Assembly: GCA_947489175.1 (NCBI GenBank)
Contig: CANLED010000070.1
Location: 1-8,779 of the forward strand
Reading direction: 5' to 3'
Source of the DNA: Chitinophagaceae bacterium
Lineage (GTDB): Bacteria > Bacteroidota > Bacteroidia > Chitinophagales > Chitinophagaceae
DNA: 8,779 bases
This document shows, in pieces, positions 1 to 6,813 of this stretch (position 1 is its first letter; each line of letters opens with the position of its first letter). The position numbers and the translations under genes are program-made. Below the pieces are notes generated by a model. The model made no database searches. It was given only the letters and a program-made list of their open reading frames with translations, and was not told the DNA's origin.

Positions 1-1
1 C

Positions 2-2281
2 GTTCACTATTCACATTATGGTCGTCTATGTACTATCGAAACTCCTGAAGGTCCTAACATTGGTTTGATTTCTACTCTTTGTGTTCACGCAAAGATCAAT
101 GACATGGGATTCATTGAAACACCTTATCGTAAAGTAAATAACGGTAAAGTAGAAGTTAAAAAGTTGACTTATCTGAGTGCAGAGGAAGAAGATTCAGCTA
201 AGATCGCACAGGCAAACGTTCCACTTACTGATAAGCATGAGTTTGCTGAAGATAAAATAAAGGCAAGACAAACGGGTGATTTCCCTATTCTTGATCCACA
301 TGAAGTGGAATACATGGACGTAGCTCCAAATCAGATCGTTGGTTTGAGTGCATCTCTTATTCCTTTCCTTGAACATGATGATGCCAACCGTGCTTTGATG
401 GGATCAAACATGCAACGTCAGGCTGTACCATTGATCAAACCACAGGCTCCTATTGTAGGAACTGGACTTGAAGCTAAGGCTGCCCGTGATGCTAGGATTC
501 AGTTACATTCAGAAGGAGAGGGTGTCGTAGAGTTTGTGGATGCTAATGAAATTCATGTACGTTACGAGCGTGACGAAGCCATGAAATTGGTGAGTTTTGA
601 AGATGATCTTAAGGTGTATAAACTTACTAAGTTTATCAAAACAAACCAAGAGACTTCTATTACGCTTAGACCAGCTGTAGCAAAAGGCGAGCGTGTAAAA
701 AATGGCGACTTTCTTACAGAAGGTTACGCAGTTAAAAATGGTGAACTTGCATTAGGAAGAAATCTGAAAGTGGTGTTCATGCCATGGAAAGGTTACAACT
801 TTGAGGATGCCATCGTAATCAACGAAAAAGTAGTTAGCGAAGATCTTTTCACTTCAATACATATTTCTGAATTTGAATTAGAAGTTCGTGATACAAAATT
901 AGGAGAGGAAGAATTGACTCCAGATATACCTAACGTATCGGAAGAAGCAACCAAAGACCTTGATCAGTACGGTATAATACGCATTGGTGCTCAGGTGAAG
1001 GAAGGAGATATATTAATTGGAAAAATTACTCCAAAGGGAGAAAGCGATCCAACCCCTGAAGAGAAACTACTTCGAGCAATATTTGGTGATAAGGCGGGAG
1101 ATGCGAAAGATGCATCCTTAAAAGCACCAAGTGGAACCGAAGGTGTTGTAATTGGCAAGAAACTTTTCCAACGTGCTAAGAAAGATAAAAATTCAAAGAC
1201 CAAAGAAAAGACTGCAATTGAAAAATTGGAATCTATTCACGTTCAGAATGGCAAAGATCTTTTGGAATTGCTTGTTGGCAAATTGCAAACATTGCTGAAG
1301 GACAAATCTTCTTCTGGTGTTTCAAACAACTTTGGTGAAGTGGTTATAGGAAAAGGTGCAAAGTTCAATGCCAAGGCATTAACAAGCATTGATTATCAAA
1401 ATATCAATCCATTGGCTTGGACTGGAGATGCTGAGATCGATCATTCTATCAATACTTTATTGCATAACTACAACATCAAGTATAATGAAGAACTTGGACG
1501 ATACAAGCGTGAGAAATTCAACATCAGCATTGGTGATGAATTGCCTGCAGGTGTATTAAAACTTGCCAAAGTTTACCTCGCTGTTAAACGTAAGTTGAAA
1601 GTGGGTGATAAAATGGCAGGTCGCCACGGAAACAAAGGTATCGTTGCCAAAATTGTACGTGCGGAAGATATGCCATTCCTAGAAGATGGAACTCCAGTTG
1701 ACATTGTATTAAATCCATTGGGTGTACCTTCTCGTATGAACCTTGGACAGATATATGAAACAATTCTTGGATGGGCAGGCGAGAAGCTTGGATTAAGATT
1801 TTCTACACCAATATTTGACGGTGCTACAGTAGATGAGATCACAGGTCTTATCGAACAGGCAGGACTACCAAGCTATGGCCATACTTACTTGTATGATGGT
1901 GAAACAGGCGAGCGCTTCCACCAGAAAGCAACTGTTGGTATCATCTATATGCTGAAGCTACACCACATGGTAGATGATAAAATGCATGCTCGTTCAATCG
2001 GACCATACAGTCTTATCACGCAGCAGCCTTTGGGTGGTAAAGCACAATTTGGTGGACAGCGTTTTGGTGAGATGGAAGTATGGGCTCTTGAAGCATATGG
2101 AGCATCTAACATCCTCCAAGAATTGCTGACATTAAAGTCTGATGACATCATCGGACGGGCTAAGACTTATGAGGCCATCGTTAAAGGTGATAATGTTCCT
2201 AAAGCTGGCATCCCTGAATCTTTCAATGTACTTGTACATGAACTTCGTGGATTAGGTCTAGAACTTAAGTTTGAAAATTGA
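2..2281 (+). CDS. rpoB: DNA-directed RNA polymerase subunit beta, C-terminal part (5' end outside window)
   Basis: This is the catalytic beta subunit of RNA polymerase. The reading frame is open from base 2, so 759 C-terminal residues are visible. By alignment from memory the first residue matches about residue 550 of the E. coli protein; a Bacteroidota RpoB is about 1270 residues. Visible motifs in fragment numbering are: the rifampicin cluster II stretch ETPEGPNIGLI at about 13-23, with no classical resistance change; NMQRQAVPL at 136-144; PWKGYNFEDA at 261-270; the flap segment ITPKGESDPTPEEKLLRAIFG at about 342-362; a lineage-type insertion at about 390-500; the active-site loop GDKMAGRHGNKG at 535-546; and the clamp/switch region EMEVWALEAYGA at 690-701. 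The C-terminus (PESFNVLVHELRGLGLELKFEN) is intact. An internal TTG at 65 is not the real start. A terminator follows 22 bases after the stop and rpoC is not next, which is unusual. Identity is certain. Confidence 0.98.
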   Translation, partial: VHYSHYGRLCTIETPEGPNIGLISTLCVHAKINDMGFIETPYRKVNNGKVEVKKLTYLSAEEEDSAKIAQANVPLTDKHEFAEDKIKARQTGDFPILDPHEVEYMDVAPNQIVGLSASLIPFLEHDDANRALMGSNMQRQAVPLIKPQAPIVGTGLEAKAARDARIQLHSEGEGVVEFVDANEIHVRYERDEAMKLVSFEDDLKVYKLTKFIKTNQETSITLRPAVAKGERVKNGDFLTEGYAVKNGELALGRNLKVVFMPWKGYNFEDAIVINEKVVSEDLFTSIHISEFELEVRDTKLGEEELTPDIPNVSEEATKDLDQYGIIRIGAQVKEGDILIGKITPKGESDPTPEEKLLRAIFGDKAGDAKDASLKAPSGTEGVVIGKKLFQRAKKDKNSKTKEKTAIEKLESIHVQNGKDLLELLVGKLQTLLKDKSSSGVSNNFGEVVIGKGAKFNAKALTSIDYQNINPLAWTGDAEIDHSINTLLHNYNIKYNEELGRYKREKFNISIGDELPAGVLKLAKVYLAVKRKLKVGDKMAGRHGNKGIVAKIVRAEDMPFLEDGTPVDIVLNPLGVPSRMNLGQIYETILGWAGEKLGLRFSTPIFDGATVDEITGLIEQAGLPSYGHTYLYDGETGERFHQKATVGIIYMLKLHHMVDDKMHARSIGPYSLITQQPLGGKAQFGGQRFGEMEVWALEAYGASNILQELLTLKSDDIIGRAKTYEAIVKGDNVPKAGIPESFNVLVHELRGLGLELKFEN

Positions 2282-2303
2282 TAAGGCCGTAACCAAACTA
2301 TAC

Positions 2304-2336
2304 AAAAAAAGCTATCCGAAAGGATGGCTTTTTTTT
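2304..2336. terminator. Bidirectional intrinsic terminator between rpoB and the esterase gene
   Basis: Seven A, then a 7-bp GC-containing stem (GCTATCC / GGATGGC, one T-G wobble) closed by a GAAA tetraloop, then eight T. The flanking A and T runs extend the stem. Read rightward it ends the rpoB transcript 22 bases after the stop. Read leftward it also has a U-tract, so it can end the esterase transcript. The remaining spacer 2337-2420 holds only a weak inverted repeat and no gene. Confidence 0.9.
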
Positions 2337-2420
2337 GTTATATAAGTTGAATCAGCAAATATTTGGATTGTCTCTTAGCAATATCAATGCTGTCAATACA
2401 ATCTCTAGCTATTCAAAAAA

Positions 2421-3284
2421 TCAATAAGTTGATTTAAAAAAATCCCATGCATAATGGTGAACATCGATGTCGTTTGGATAGTTGTGTTTCCCTCCTAGAA
2501 CTTTTAGAAGAATCACACTTTTATTATTTCCAATGAATGAATATTTTTCTATTGTTTTACCATCTGATGGATCAGCATCCGGCAACAAAGTCTTAATTGG
2601 TGTTCCTGAATATCCAGCTAATTCTGCCCAATACTTAAATGTTCTATCCGTAGAACGTACATTCCCGAAATTGCCACTTCCTAAAATAACCTCACCACCT
2701 TCGTAAGGATTTGTTTTATCCTCTGTACCATTAACTATCAGCACATTCATAGGTTTTAGCATTTGTGGGCAATCTAAGTTGTTTGTATCTGGCAGGTTAG
2801 CAACAATTGCAGTAATTGCTTTGAATGATTTCGGCATAGTGAGTGCCAGCTTATAGGCCATGTGCCCACCACCTGAAGTACCCACTGCAAAAACTTTCGC
2901 ATCGTCAATTTTAAAATATTTTTTAAAATATTTTATCATTTGTTCAAAAAAAGCTTCCTCATTGATGTTTTCAAGATTAGCAGATGATGGTGCTATCTTC
3001 CTGCACTCATTCCAATAATTTTTATAACCAGTTGGAAAAACAGCAATAAATTTTTCGTCTGATGAAATTTCATTCAATTTAGAAGATCTCTCCATCATTT
3101 GTTTTCCGTTACCTCCAGAACCATGTAGTACGAAAACAAGGCTGTAATTTTTTATTTGTTGAGCGGGTTTAATAAAATGGAAGACTCTGTAATGGCCATC
3201 TATTTTTATCGAGTCAGTGAAGATTTCTGCATGCAATGAAGAACACAACAAAAGAAAAATGAACGGGTAAATTATTTTTAACAT
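2421..3284 (-). CDS. Secreted alpha/beta-hydrolase, PHB depolymerase / feruloyl esterase (LpqC-like) family
   Basis: Predicted exported esterase of 287 residues. Residues 1-19 form a Sec signal peptide: Lys3, a hydrophobic core IIYPFIFLLL, and likely cleavage after SLHA (Ala19). Cys14 is not in a proper lipobox, so a lipoprotein is unlikely. The mature part has the family layout: oxyanion-hole motif HGSGGNG at 54-60, nucleophile motif GTSGGG with Ser137, acid motif NGTEDKTNPYEGG with Asp189, and GGKHNYP with His267, so the triad is complete. Family members hydrolyse polyhydroxybutyrate, feruloyl or acetyl esters on plant polysaccharides, or other short esters; the substrate cannot be told here. 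There is no carbohydrate-binding module or sorting domain. I chose ATG at 3284; a TTG one codon upstream is possible but less likely. It stands alone, convergent with rpoB and divergent from nadC, so the context does not suggest a pathway. Confidence 0.85.
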   Translation of the reverse strand: MLKIIYPFIFLLLCSSLHAEIFTDSIKIDGHYRVFHFIKPAQQIKNYSLVFVLHGSGGNGKQMMERSSKLNEISSDEKFIAVFPTGYKNYWNECRKIAPSSANLENINEEAFFEQMIKYFKKYFKIDDAKVFAVGTSGGGHMAYKLALTMPKSFKAITAIVANLPDTNNLDCPQMLKPMNVLIVNGTEDKTNPYEGGEVILGSGNFGNVRSTDRTFKYWAELAGYSGTPIKTLLPDADPSDGKTIEKYSFIGNNKSVILLKVLGGKHNYPNDIDVHHYAWDFFKSTY

Positions 3285-3390
3285 CAATAAAGGTTTATAT
3301 TTTTAAAACTTTGCTATATCAAGGTTAAAGTTATAAAATACAAGTTAATTTTTAAGTTCTTTGATTGTACCTTTATGTAATCGTCGTGGT
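3285..3390. promoter_or_regulatory. Divergent intergenic region, presumed promoters of the esterase gene and the nadCAB operon
   Basis: About 106 bases of strongly AT-rich DNA separate the divergent starts of the esterase and nadC, so both promoters should lie here or just inside the genes. I searched for the Bacteroidota -7 box (TAnnTTTG). The best rightward match is AAACTTTG at 3306-3313, one base off, without a correctly spaced TTG upstream. Leftward there is TAACTTTA, also one base off and badly spaced. No clear operator or riboswitch is visible. The role is inferred from position, not from a recognised motif. Confidence 0.4.
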
Positions 3391-4242
3391 ATGGATAAAG
3401 AATTTCAGAAATTACTTAGCAAGTTTGTAAAGAGTGCATTAAAAGAAGATGTTGGCAATGGTGACGTAACATCACTTTCAACCATTAAAAAGACACAACA
3501 ATCTAAAGCAACTTTCTTGGTAAAAGAACCATGCGTAATAGCAGGTATAGAACTCGCTGCATTCATTTGTTATGAAGTTGATCCAAATTTACAGTGCACT
3601 TGGTATATTAATGACGGAGATACCATAGAAGCCAAAATGGAAATTGGCACGATTACGGGTAGTACACACAAGATTCTTATAGCTGAACGTCTCGTATTAA
3701 ATTGTATGCAACGAATGAGCGGGATAGCGTCCGAAACGGCTCATTTGGTAAGGATGATAGCTCCATACGGAACAAAATTGTTGGATACAAGAAAAACAAC
3801 CCCCAATAATAGAATTCTTGAAAAATGGGCAGTACGAATTGGCGGAGGACTTAACCACCGGATGGGTTTGTACGATCAAATACTAATCAAAGATAACCAC
3901 ATCGCAGCCTCAGGTGGAATTACTAACGCATTGAACAGTTGTCATGATTATTTGTTAAAAAAGAAATTGGATATACCTGTAATCATCGAAGTTAAAGATC
4001 AAGAGGAATTTGAGCTTGTTGTTGACAATAGTTTTGTGACCAGGGTTTTATTGGATAATTTTTCTCCAGAGAAAATAAAGTCAATCGTTGAGGTCAACAA
4101 AGGAAGAAAACTACTAGAAGTTTCAGGTGGTATCTGTGAAAAAAACATCATAAAATTTGCTGAAACCGGCGTTGATTATGTTTCAGTTGGCTACATAACA
4201 CATCATATTGAGTCTATTGATATTTCACTTAAAATAAAATAA
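3391..4242 (+). CDS. nadC: Nicotinate-nucleotide pyrophosphorylase (carboxylating), quinolinate phosphoribosyltransferase
   Basis: Third enzyme of de novo NAD synthesis in the cytoplasm: quinolinate plus PRPP gives nicotinate mononucleotide, CO2 and pyrophosphate. The protein has 283 residues, normal for the family. It carries the N-terminal signature EDVGNGDVTS (19-28), ERLVLNCMQRMSGIA with Arg100, LDTRKTTP with Arg134 and Lys135, GGGLNHRMGLYDQILIKDNH (151-170) with His156, Arg157 and Lys167, Glu200 (VIIEV), Asp222 (LLDNF), LEVSGGI (242-248) and GVDYVSVGYITHH near the end. These are the quinolinate and PRPP contact residues of the family. One oddity is PNNR after DTRKTT where most homologues have PG. 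I chose ATG at 3391 because the protein then begins in the usual way just before the first helix; a TTG 30 bases upstream would add ten residues with no family support. It is the first gene of the nadC-nadA-nadB operon, and nadA starts 4 bases after its stop. Confidence 0.96.
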   Translation: MDKEFQKLLSKFVKSALKEDVGNGDVTSLSTIKKTQQSKATFLVKEPCVIAGIELAAFICYEVDPNLQCTWYINDGDTIEAKMEIGTITGSTHKILIAERLVLNCMQRMSGIASETAHLVRMIAPYGTKLLDTRKTTPNNRILEKWAVRIGGGLNHRMGLYDQILIKDNHIAASGGITNALNSCHDYLLKKKLDIPVIIEVKDQEEFELVVDNSFVTRVLLDNFSPEKIKSIVEVNKGRKLLEVSGGICEKNIIKFAETGVDYVSVGYITHHIESIDISLKIK

Positions 4243-4246
4243 AACA

Positions 4247-5227
4247 TTGTTTACAGAAGAAATAACCAAAGTAGGATACATTAGTCGGTCTGTACCCACT
4301 GATAAAGATTTAAAAACGTTGATTCTTGAATTGAAAAAGGAAAAAAACGCCGTAATTCTAGCCCATTATTATGTGAATCCAGACATTCAAGCCCTTGCAG
4401 ACGTGGTAGGTGACAGCCTTGCATTGGCACATGCAGCAAAGAAAACAAATGCTGATATCATCTTATTTTGTGGTGTTCATTTTATGGCGGAGACGGCCAA
4501 GATTCTTAATCCCAATAAGAAAGTGTTATTACCAGACTTAAATGCGGGCTGTTCATTGGCAGATTCAACTCCTGCGGAAGATTTTGAGGCATTCAAAGCA
4601 GCACATCCTGGAGCGGTTGTTGTTAGTTATATCAATTGTTCAGCCGAGGTGAAAGCAATGAGTGATATCATCTGTACCTCATCTAACGCTGTTGATATTG
4701 TGAATTCAATTCCATTGGATAAGAAAATCATTTTTGCACCGGATAAAAATTTGGGAACCTATGTTTCAAAAGTAACCGGTAGAGACATGATTTTGTGGGA
4801 AGGGGCATGTGTTGTTCATGTTAACATATCCCTTGATAAACTTAAGGCACTTCAGTTGAAGTATCCAGATGCCGAATTAATCGCACATCCAGAATGTGAA
4901 ACAGAAATTTTAGAGCTAGCAAGTTTTATTGGTTCAACGAAAGCATTGATTGATTATGCACAAGAGTCAACTAACGAGGTATTCATTGTGGCAACAGAAG
5001 CTGGGATTTTATATAAAATGCGCGAGTTGATGCCCAATAAATTGATAATCCCTGCACCTGCACTCGAAACAAATTCATGTGCTTGTTCAGAATGTCCATA
5101 CATGAAAATGAACACCCTTGAAAAGGTATACAATGCATTATATTATGAATTGCCAGAAATTCAACTTGATAAGGCAATCATAAAAAAAGCAGCAATTGCA
5201 TTGGAAAATATGATAGCAGTTAAATAA
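4247..5227 (+). CDS. nadA: Quinolinate synthase, [4Fe-4S] enzyme
   Basis: Condenses iminoaspartate (from NadB) with dihydroxyacetone phosphate to quinolinate, using an oxygen-sensitive [4Fe-4S] cluster. The protein has 326 residues, within the family range. Three cysteines match the cluster ligands: Cys102 (NAGCSLADS), Cys188 (WEGACVVH) and Cys283 (SECPYMKMNTLEK). Other motifs are ILAHYYVNPDIQALADVVGDS (38-58), FCGVHFMAETAKIL (74-87), SYINCSAEVKA (127-137), APDKNLG (164-170) and HPECETE (214-220). The start is very probably TTG at 4247: the frame opens at a stop only 12 bases upstream, no ATG exists before residue 80, and the helix before ILAHYY is needed for the fold. It lies 4 bases after nadC and overlaps nadB by one base, so translation of the three genes is probably coupled. 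C278, C280 and C283 form a CxCxxC variant of the E. coli CxxCxxC motif; I believe this variant is common outside proteobacteria. Confidence 0.96.
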   Translation: MFTEEITKVGYISRSVPTDKDLKTLILELKKEKNAVILAHYYVNPDIQALADVVGDSLALAHAAKKTNADIILFCGVHFMAETAKILNPNKKVLLPDLNAGCSLADSTPAEDFEAFKAAHPGAVVVSYINCSAEVKAMSDIICTSSNAVDIVNSIPLDKKIIFAPDKNLGTYVSKVTGRDMILWEGACVVHVNISLDKLKALQLKYPDAELIAHPECETEILELASFIGSTKALIDYAQESTNEVFIVATEAGILYKMRELMPNKLIIPAPALETNSCACSECPYMKMNTLEKVYNALYYELPEIQLDKAIIKKAAIALENMIAVK

Positions 5228-5229
5228 TG
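5225..5229 (+). promoter_or_regulatory. TAATG stop-start overlap joining nadA and nadB
   Basis: The nadA stop codon TAA (5225-5227) shares its last A with the nadB start codon ATG (5227-5229). No Shine-Dalgarno sequence is obvious before nadB. Such one-base overlaps usually indicate re-initiation by the same ribosome, which would keep the two enzymes that pass unstable iminoaspartate at matched amounts. The overlap is seen directly; the coupling is inference. Confidence 0.85.
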
Positions 5230-6741
5230 GAGAAAATGATACATGTAGATGTGGCTATTATGGGGTCAGGTATAGCTGGACTTTCTTTGGTAAATTATCT
5301 TAAAGAGTTAACAATCCAACAAGGGAAAGATATTTCTTTAGCTATAATTGCCAAAGGTAATTTTGATCAAACCAATACCAATTGGGCCCAAGGTGGGATT
5401 GCTGCTGTATCTTCTGAAATTGACAGTTTTGAATCGCACATAGAAGATACAATGGTGGCAGGGGTTTTTTTGAACAACAAAGAGGTTGTTGAAAAAGTTG
5501 TAACAGCTGCTCCTGAAATTATAAAAGATTTGATAAGGTGGGGAATGGATTTTGACAAAACTGAAGAAGGTAATTTCGACTTAGTTAAAGAGGGTGGACA
5601 TCGTTACAGCAGGATTTGGCACCATAAAGATGCCACCGGTGCAGCCATTCAATCAACATTGTCGAACAGTTCTAGGCATCTTTCTGCCGTTTCGTATTAT
5701 GAATACTATGCAGTAGTTCAAGTTGAGCGGGATAAATCTGGCATATTTTATTTGAGGTTGCAACATACCGAAACCAATGAATTGCAAACAATCTCCGCTA
5801 CCAATCTTGTTCTAGCCGGTGGTGGAATAGGGGCATTGTATGCGAAGACTACCAATCAACCCATTTGTACAGGCGATGCTATTTATTTTGCAAAAGAGCT
5901 CGGTGCAAAGATTAAAGATTTGTGTTTTGTTCAATTTCACCCTACAGGATTGTATGGAGAAGAACAAACAACTTATTTAATAACTGAAGCAATTCGAGGA
6001 GCTGGGGGTGTTTTGAGGGATAAAGAAGGCAATGCATTCATGGTTAAGTATGATGAAAGAGCTGATTTAGCCCCTCGTGATATTGTAGCCCGTGCAATCT
6101 TTTCTGAAATGAAAAAAGCTGGTACAAAGTATATTTATTTAGACGCAACCGCCTTGGGTGAAGAGAAAATCAAAACACATTTTCCATCAATTCATGCATA
6201 TTGTTTGCAAAATAGGGGGATTGATATTGCCAAAGATTGGATTCCTGTTGTACCAACTCAGCATTATTTATGTGGCGGAATTGAAGTAAATTCATTTGGT
6301 GAATCATCTATAGAAAATCTATATGCCATTGGCGAATGTGCCAACACAGGTTTGCATGGAGCTAACCGATTGGCTTCAAATTCTTTATTAGAAGCTGTTT
6401 ATTTTGCAAAGAAAGCGGCCAATAAAATAGTGAATTTAGCAATTGAAAACCCAAGCCCATTTCTTGTTGAGCACGATTTTAAGGCGACAATCATTAAACA
6501 GTTATCACGCCATGCATTACAACAAAAATTATCAGATCATGCGGGCATCATAAAGAATACCCAAGGGTTGAAAGACACGATAAATTGGATTAACGAAACA
6601 TTATTCCAAAGCACCTTATTAAGTACATATTCTTTAGCTGATATAGAGACAAATCACATGTATGAGATAAGTTTGATTTTATTGAAAGATGCTTTGTTGC
6701 AGAAAAAAAACATTGGCGTTCATTATAATGAAGAGTTATAA
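5227..6741 (+). CDS. nadB: L-aspartate oxidase (FAD-dependent)
   Basis: First step of de novo NAD synthesis: oxidises L-aspartate to iminoaspartate, passing electrons from FAD to oxygen or fumarate. The protein has 504 residues and belongs to the succinate dehydrogenase / fumarate reductase flavoprotein family. Visible are the N-terminal dinucleotide fold DVAIMGSGIAGLS (8-20), NWAQGGIAAV (52-61), EGGH at 122-125 (the Glu is the residue that marks aspartate oxidases against succinate dehydrogenases), DATGAA (135-140), LAGGGIGALYAKTTNQPICTGDA (196-218), FHPTGLYG (237-244), ITEAIRGAGGVLRD (252-265), DERADLAPRDIVARAI (276-291), HYLCGGIEV with His346, and GECANTGLHGANRLASNSLLEA with Arg381. No covalent-FAD His motif is seen. 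The C-terminal helical domain is present but ends about 30 residues earlier than in E. coli, closing with KKNIGVHYNEEL. It is the last gene of the operon, 15 bases before the terminator hairpin. Identity is sure. Confidence 0.97.
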   Translation: MEKMIHVDVAIMGSGIAGLSLVNYLKELTIQQGKDISLAIIAKGNFDQTNTNWAQGGIAAVSSEIDSFESHIEDTMVAGVFLNNKEVVEKVVTAAPEIIKDLIRWGMDFDKTEEGNFDLVKEGGHRYSRIWHHKDATGAAIQSTLSNSSRHLSAVSYYEYYAVVQVERDKSGIFYLRLQHTETNELQTISATNLVLAGGGIGALYAKTTNQPICTGDAIYFAKELGAKIKDLCFVQFHPTGLYGEEQTTYLITEAIRGAGGVLRDKEGNAFMVKYDERADLAPRDIVARAIFSEMKKAGTKYIYLDATALGEEKIKTHFPSIHAYCLQNRGIDIAKDWIPVVPTQHYLCGGIEVNSFGESSIENLYAIGECANTGLHGANRLASNSLLEAVYFAKKAANKIVNLAIENPSPFLVEHDFKATIIKQLSRHALQQKLSDHAGIIKNTQGLKDTINWINETLFQSTLLSTYSLADIETNHMYEISLILLKDALLQKKNIGVHYNEEL

Positions 6742-6756
6742 AAATGCTCAATCCTA

Positions 6757-6796
6757 AAAAAGAAAAGCACCAAAATTTATTGGCGCTTTTCTTTTT
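6757..6796. terminator. Bidirectional intrinsic terminator between nadB and the PiT gene
   Basis: An extended hairpin. The left arm is A5-G-A4-GC-A-CCAA (6757-6773), the loop about six bases (AATTTA), and the right arm TTGG-C-GC-T4-C-T5 (6780-6796). All 17 positions pair except one A-C mismatch. Both strands end in a broken U-tract, so it can stop nadCAB transcripts (15 bases after the nadB stop) and the leftward PiT transcript (18 bases after its stop). Confidence 0.9.
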
Positions 6797-6813
6797 ATAC
6801 AAATGAAGATTAT

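Noticed and set aside
2..70. Possible rifampicin-resistance changes in RpoB cluster II
   Set aside because: The ETPEGPNIGLI core is wild type. The Tyr and Thr at positions matching E. coli 552 and 560 are outside the usual resistance sites and probably lineage differences.
2365..2402. Inverted repeat GATTGT ... ACAATC with small inner AGCA/TGCT pairing downstream of rpoB
   Set aside because: The arms are only 6 bases with a spacer of about 25 and no T-tract; this is expected by chance in AT-rich DNA.
3306..3363. Possible Bacteroidota promoter boxes: AAACTTTG at 3306 and GTTCTTTG at 3356 ahead of nadC
   Set aside because: Both deviate from TAnnTTTG and neither has a TTG at the required distance upstream, so no promoter is called.
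3361..3390. Upstream TTG start extending NadC by ten residues
   Set aside because: The extra residues (starting IVPLCNRRG) have no counterpart in the family, and the ATG at 3391 fits the usual N-terminus.
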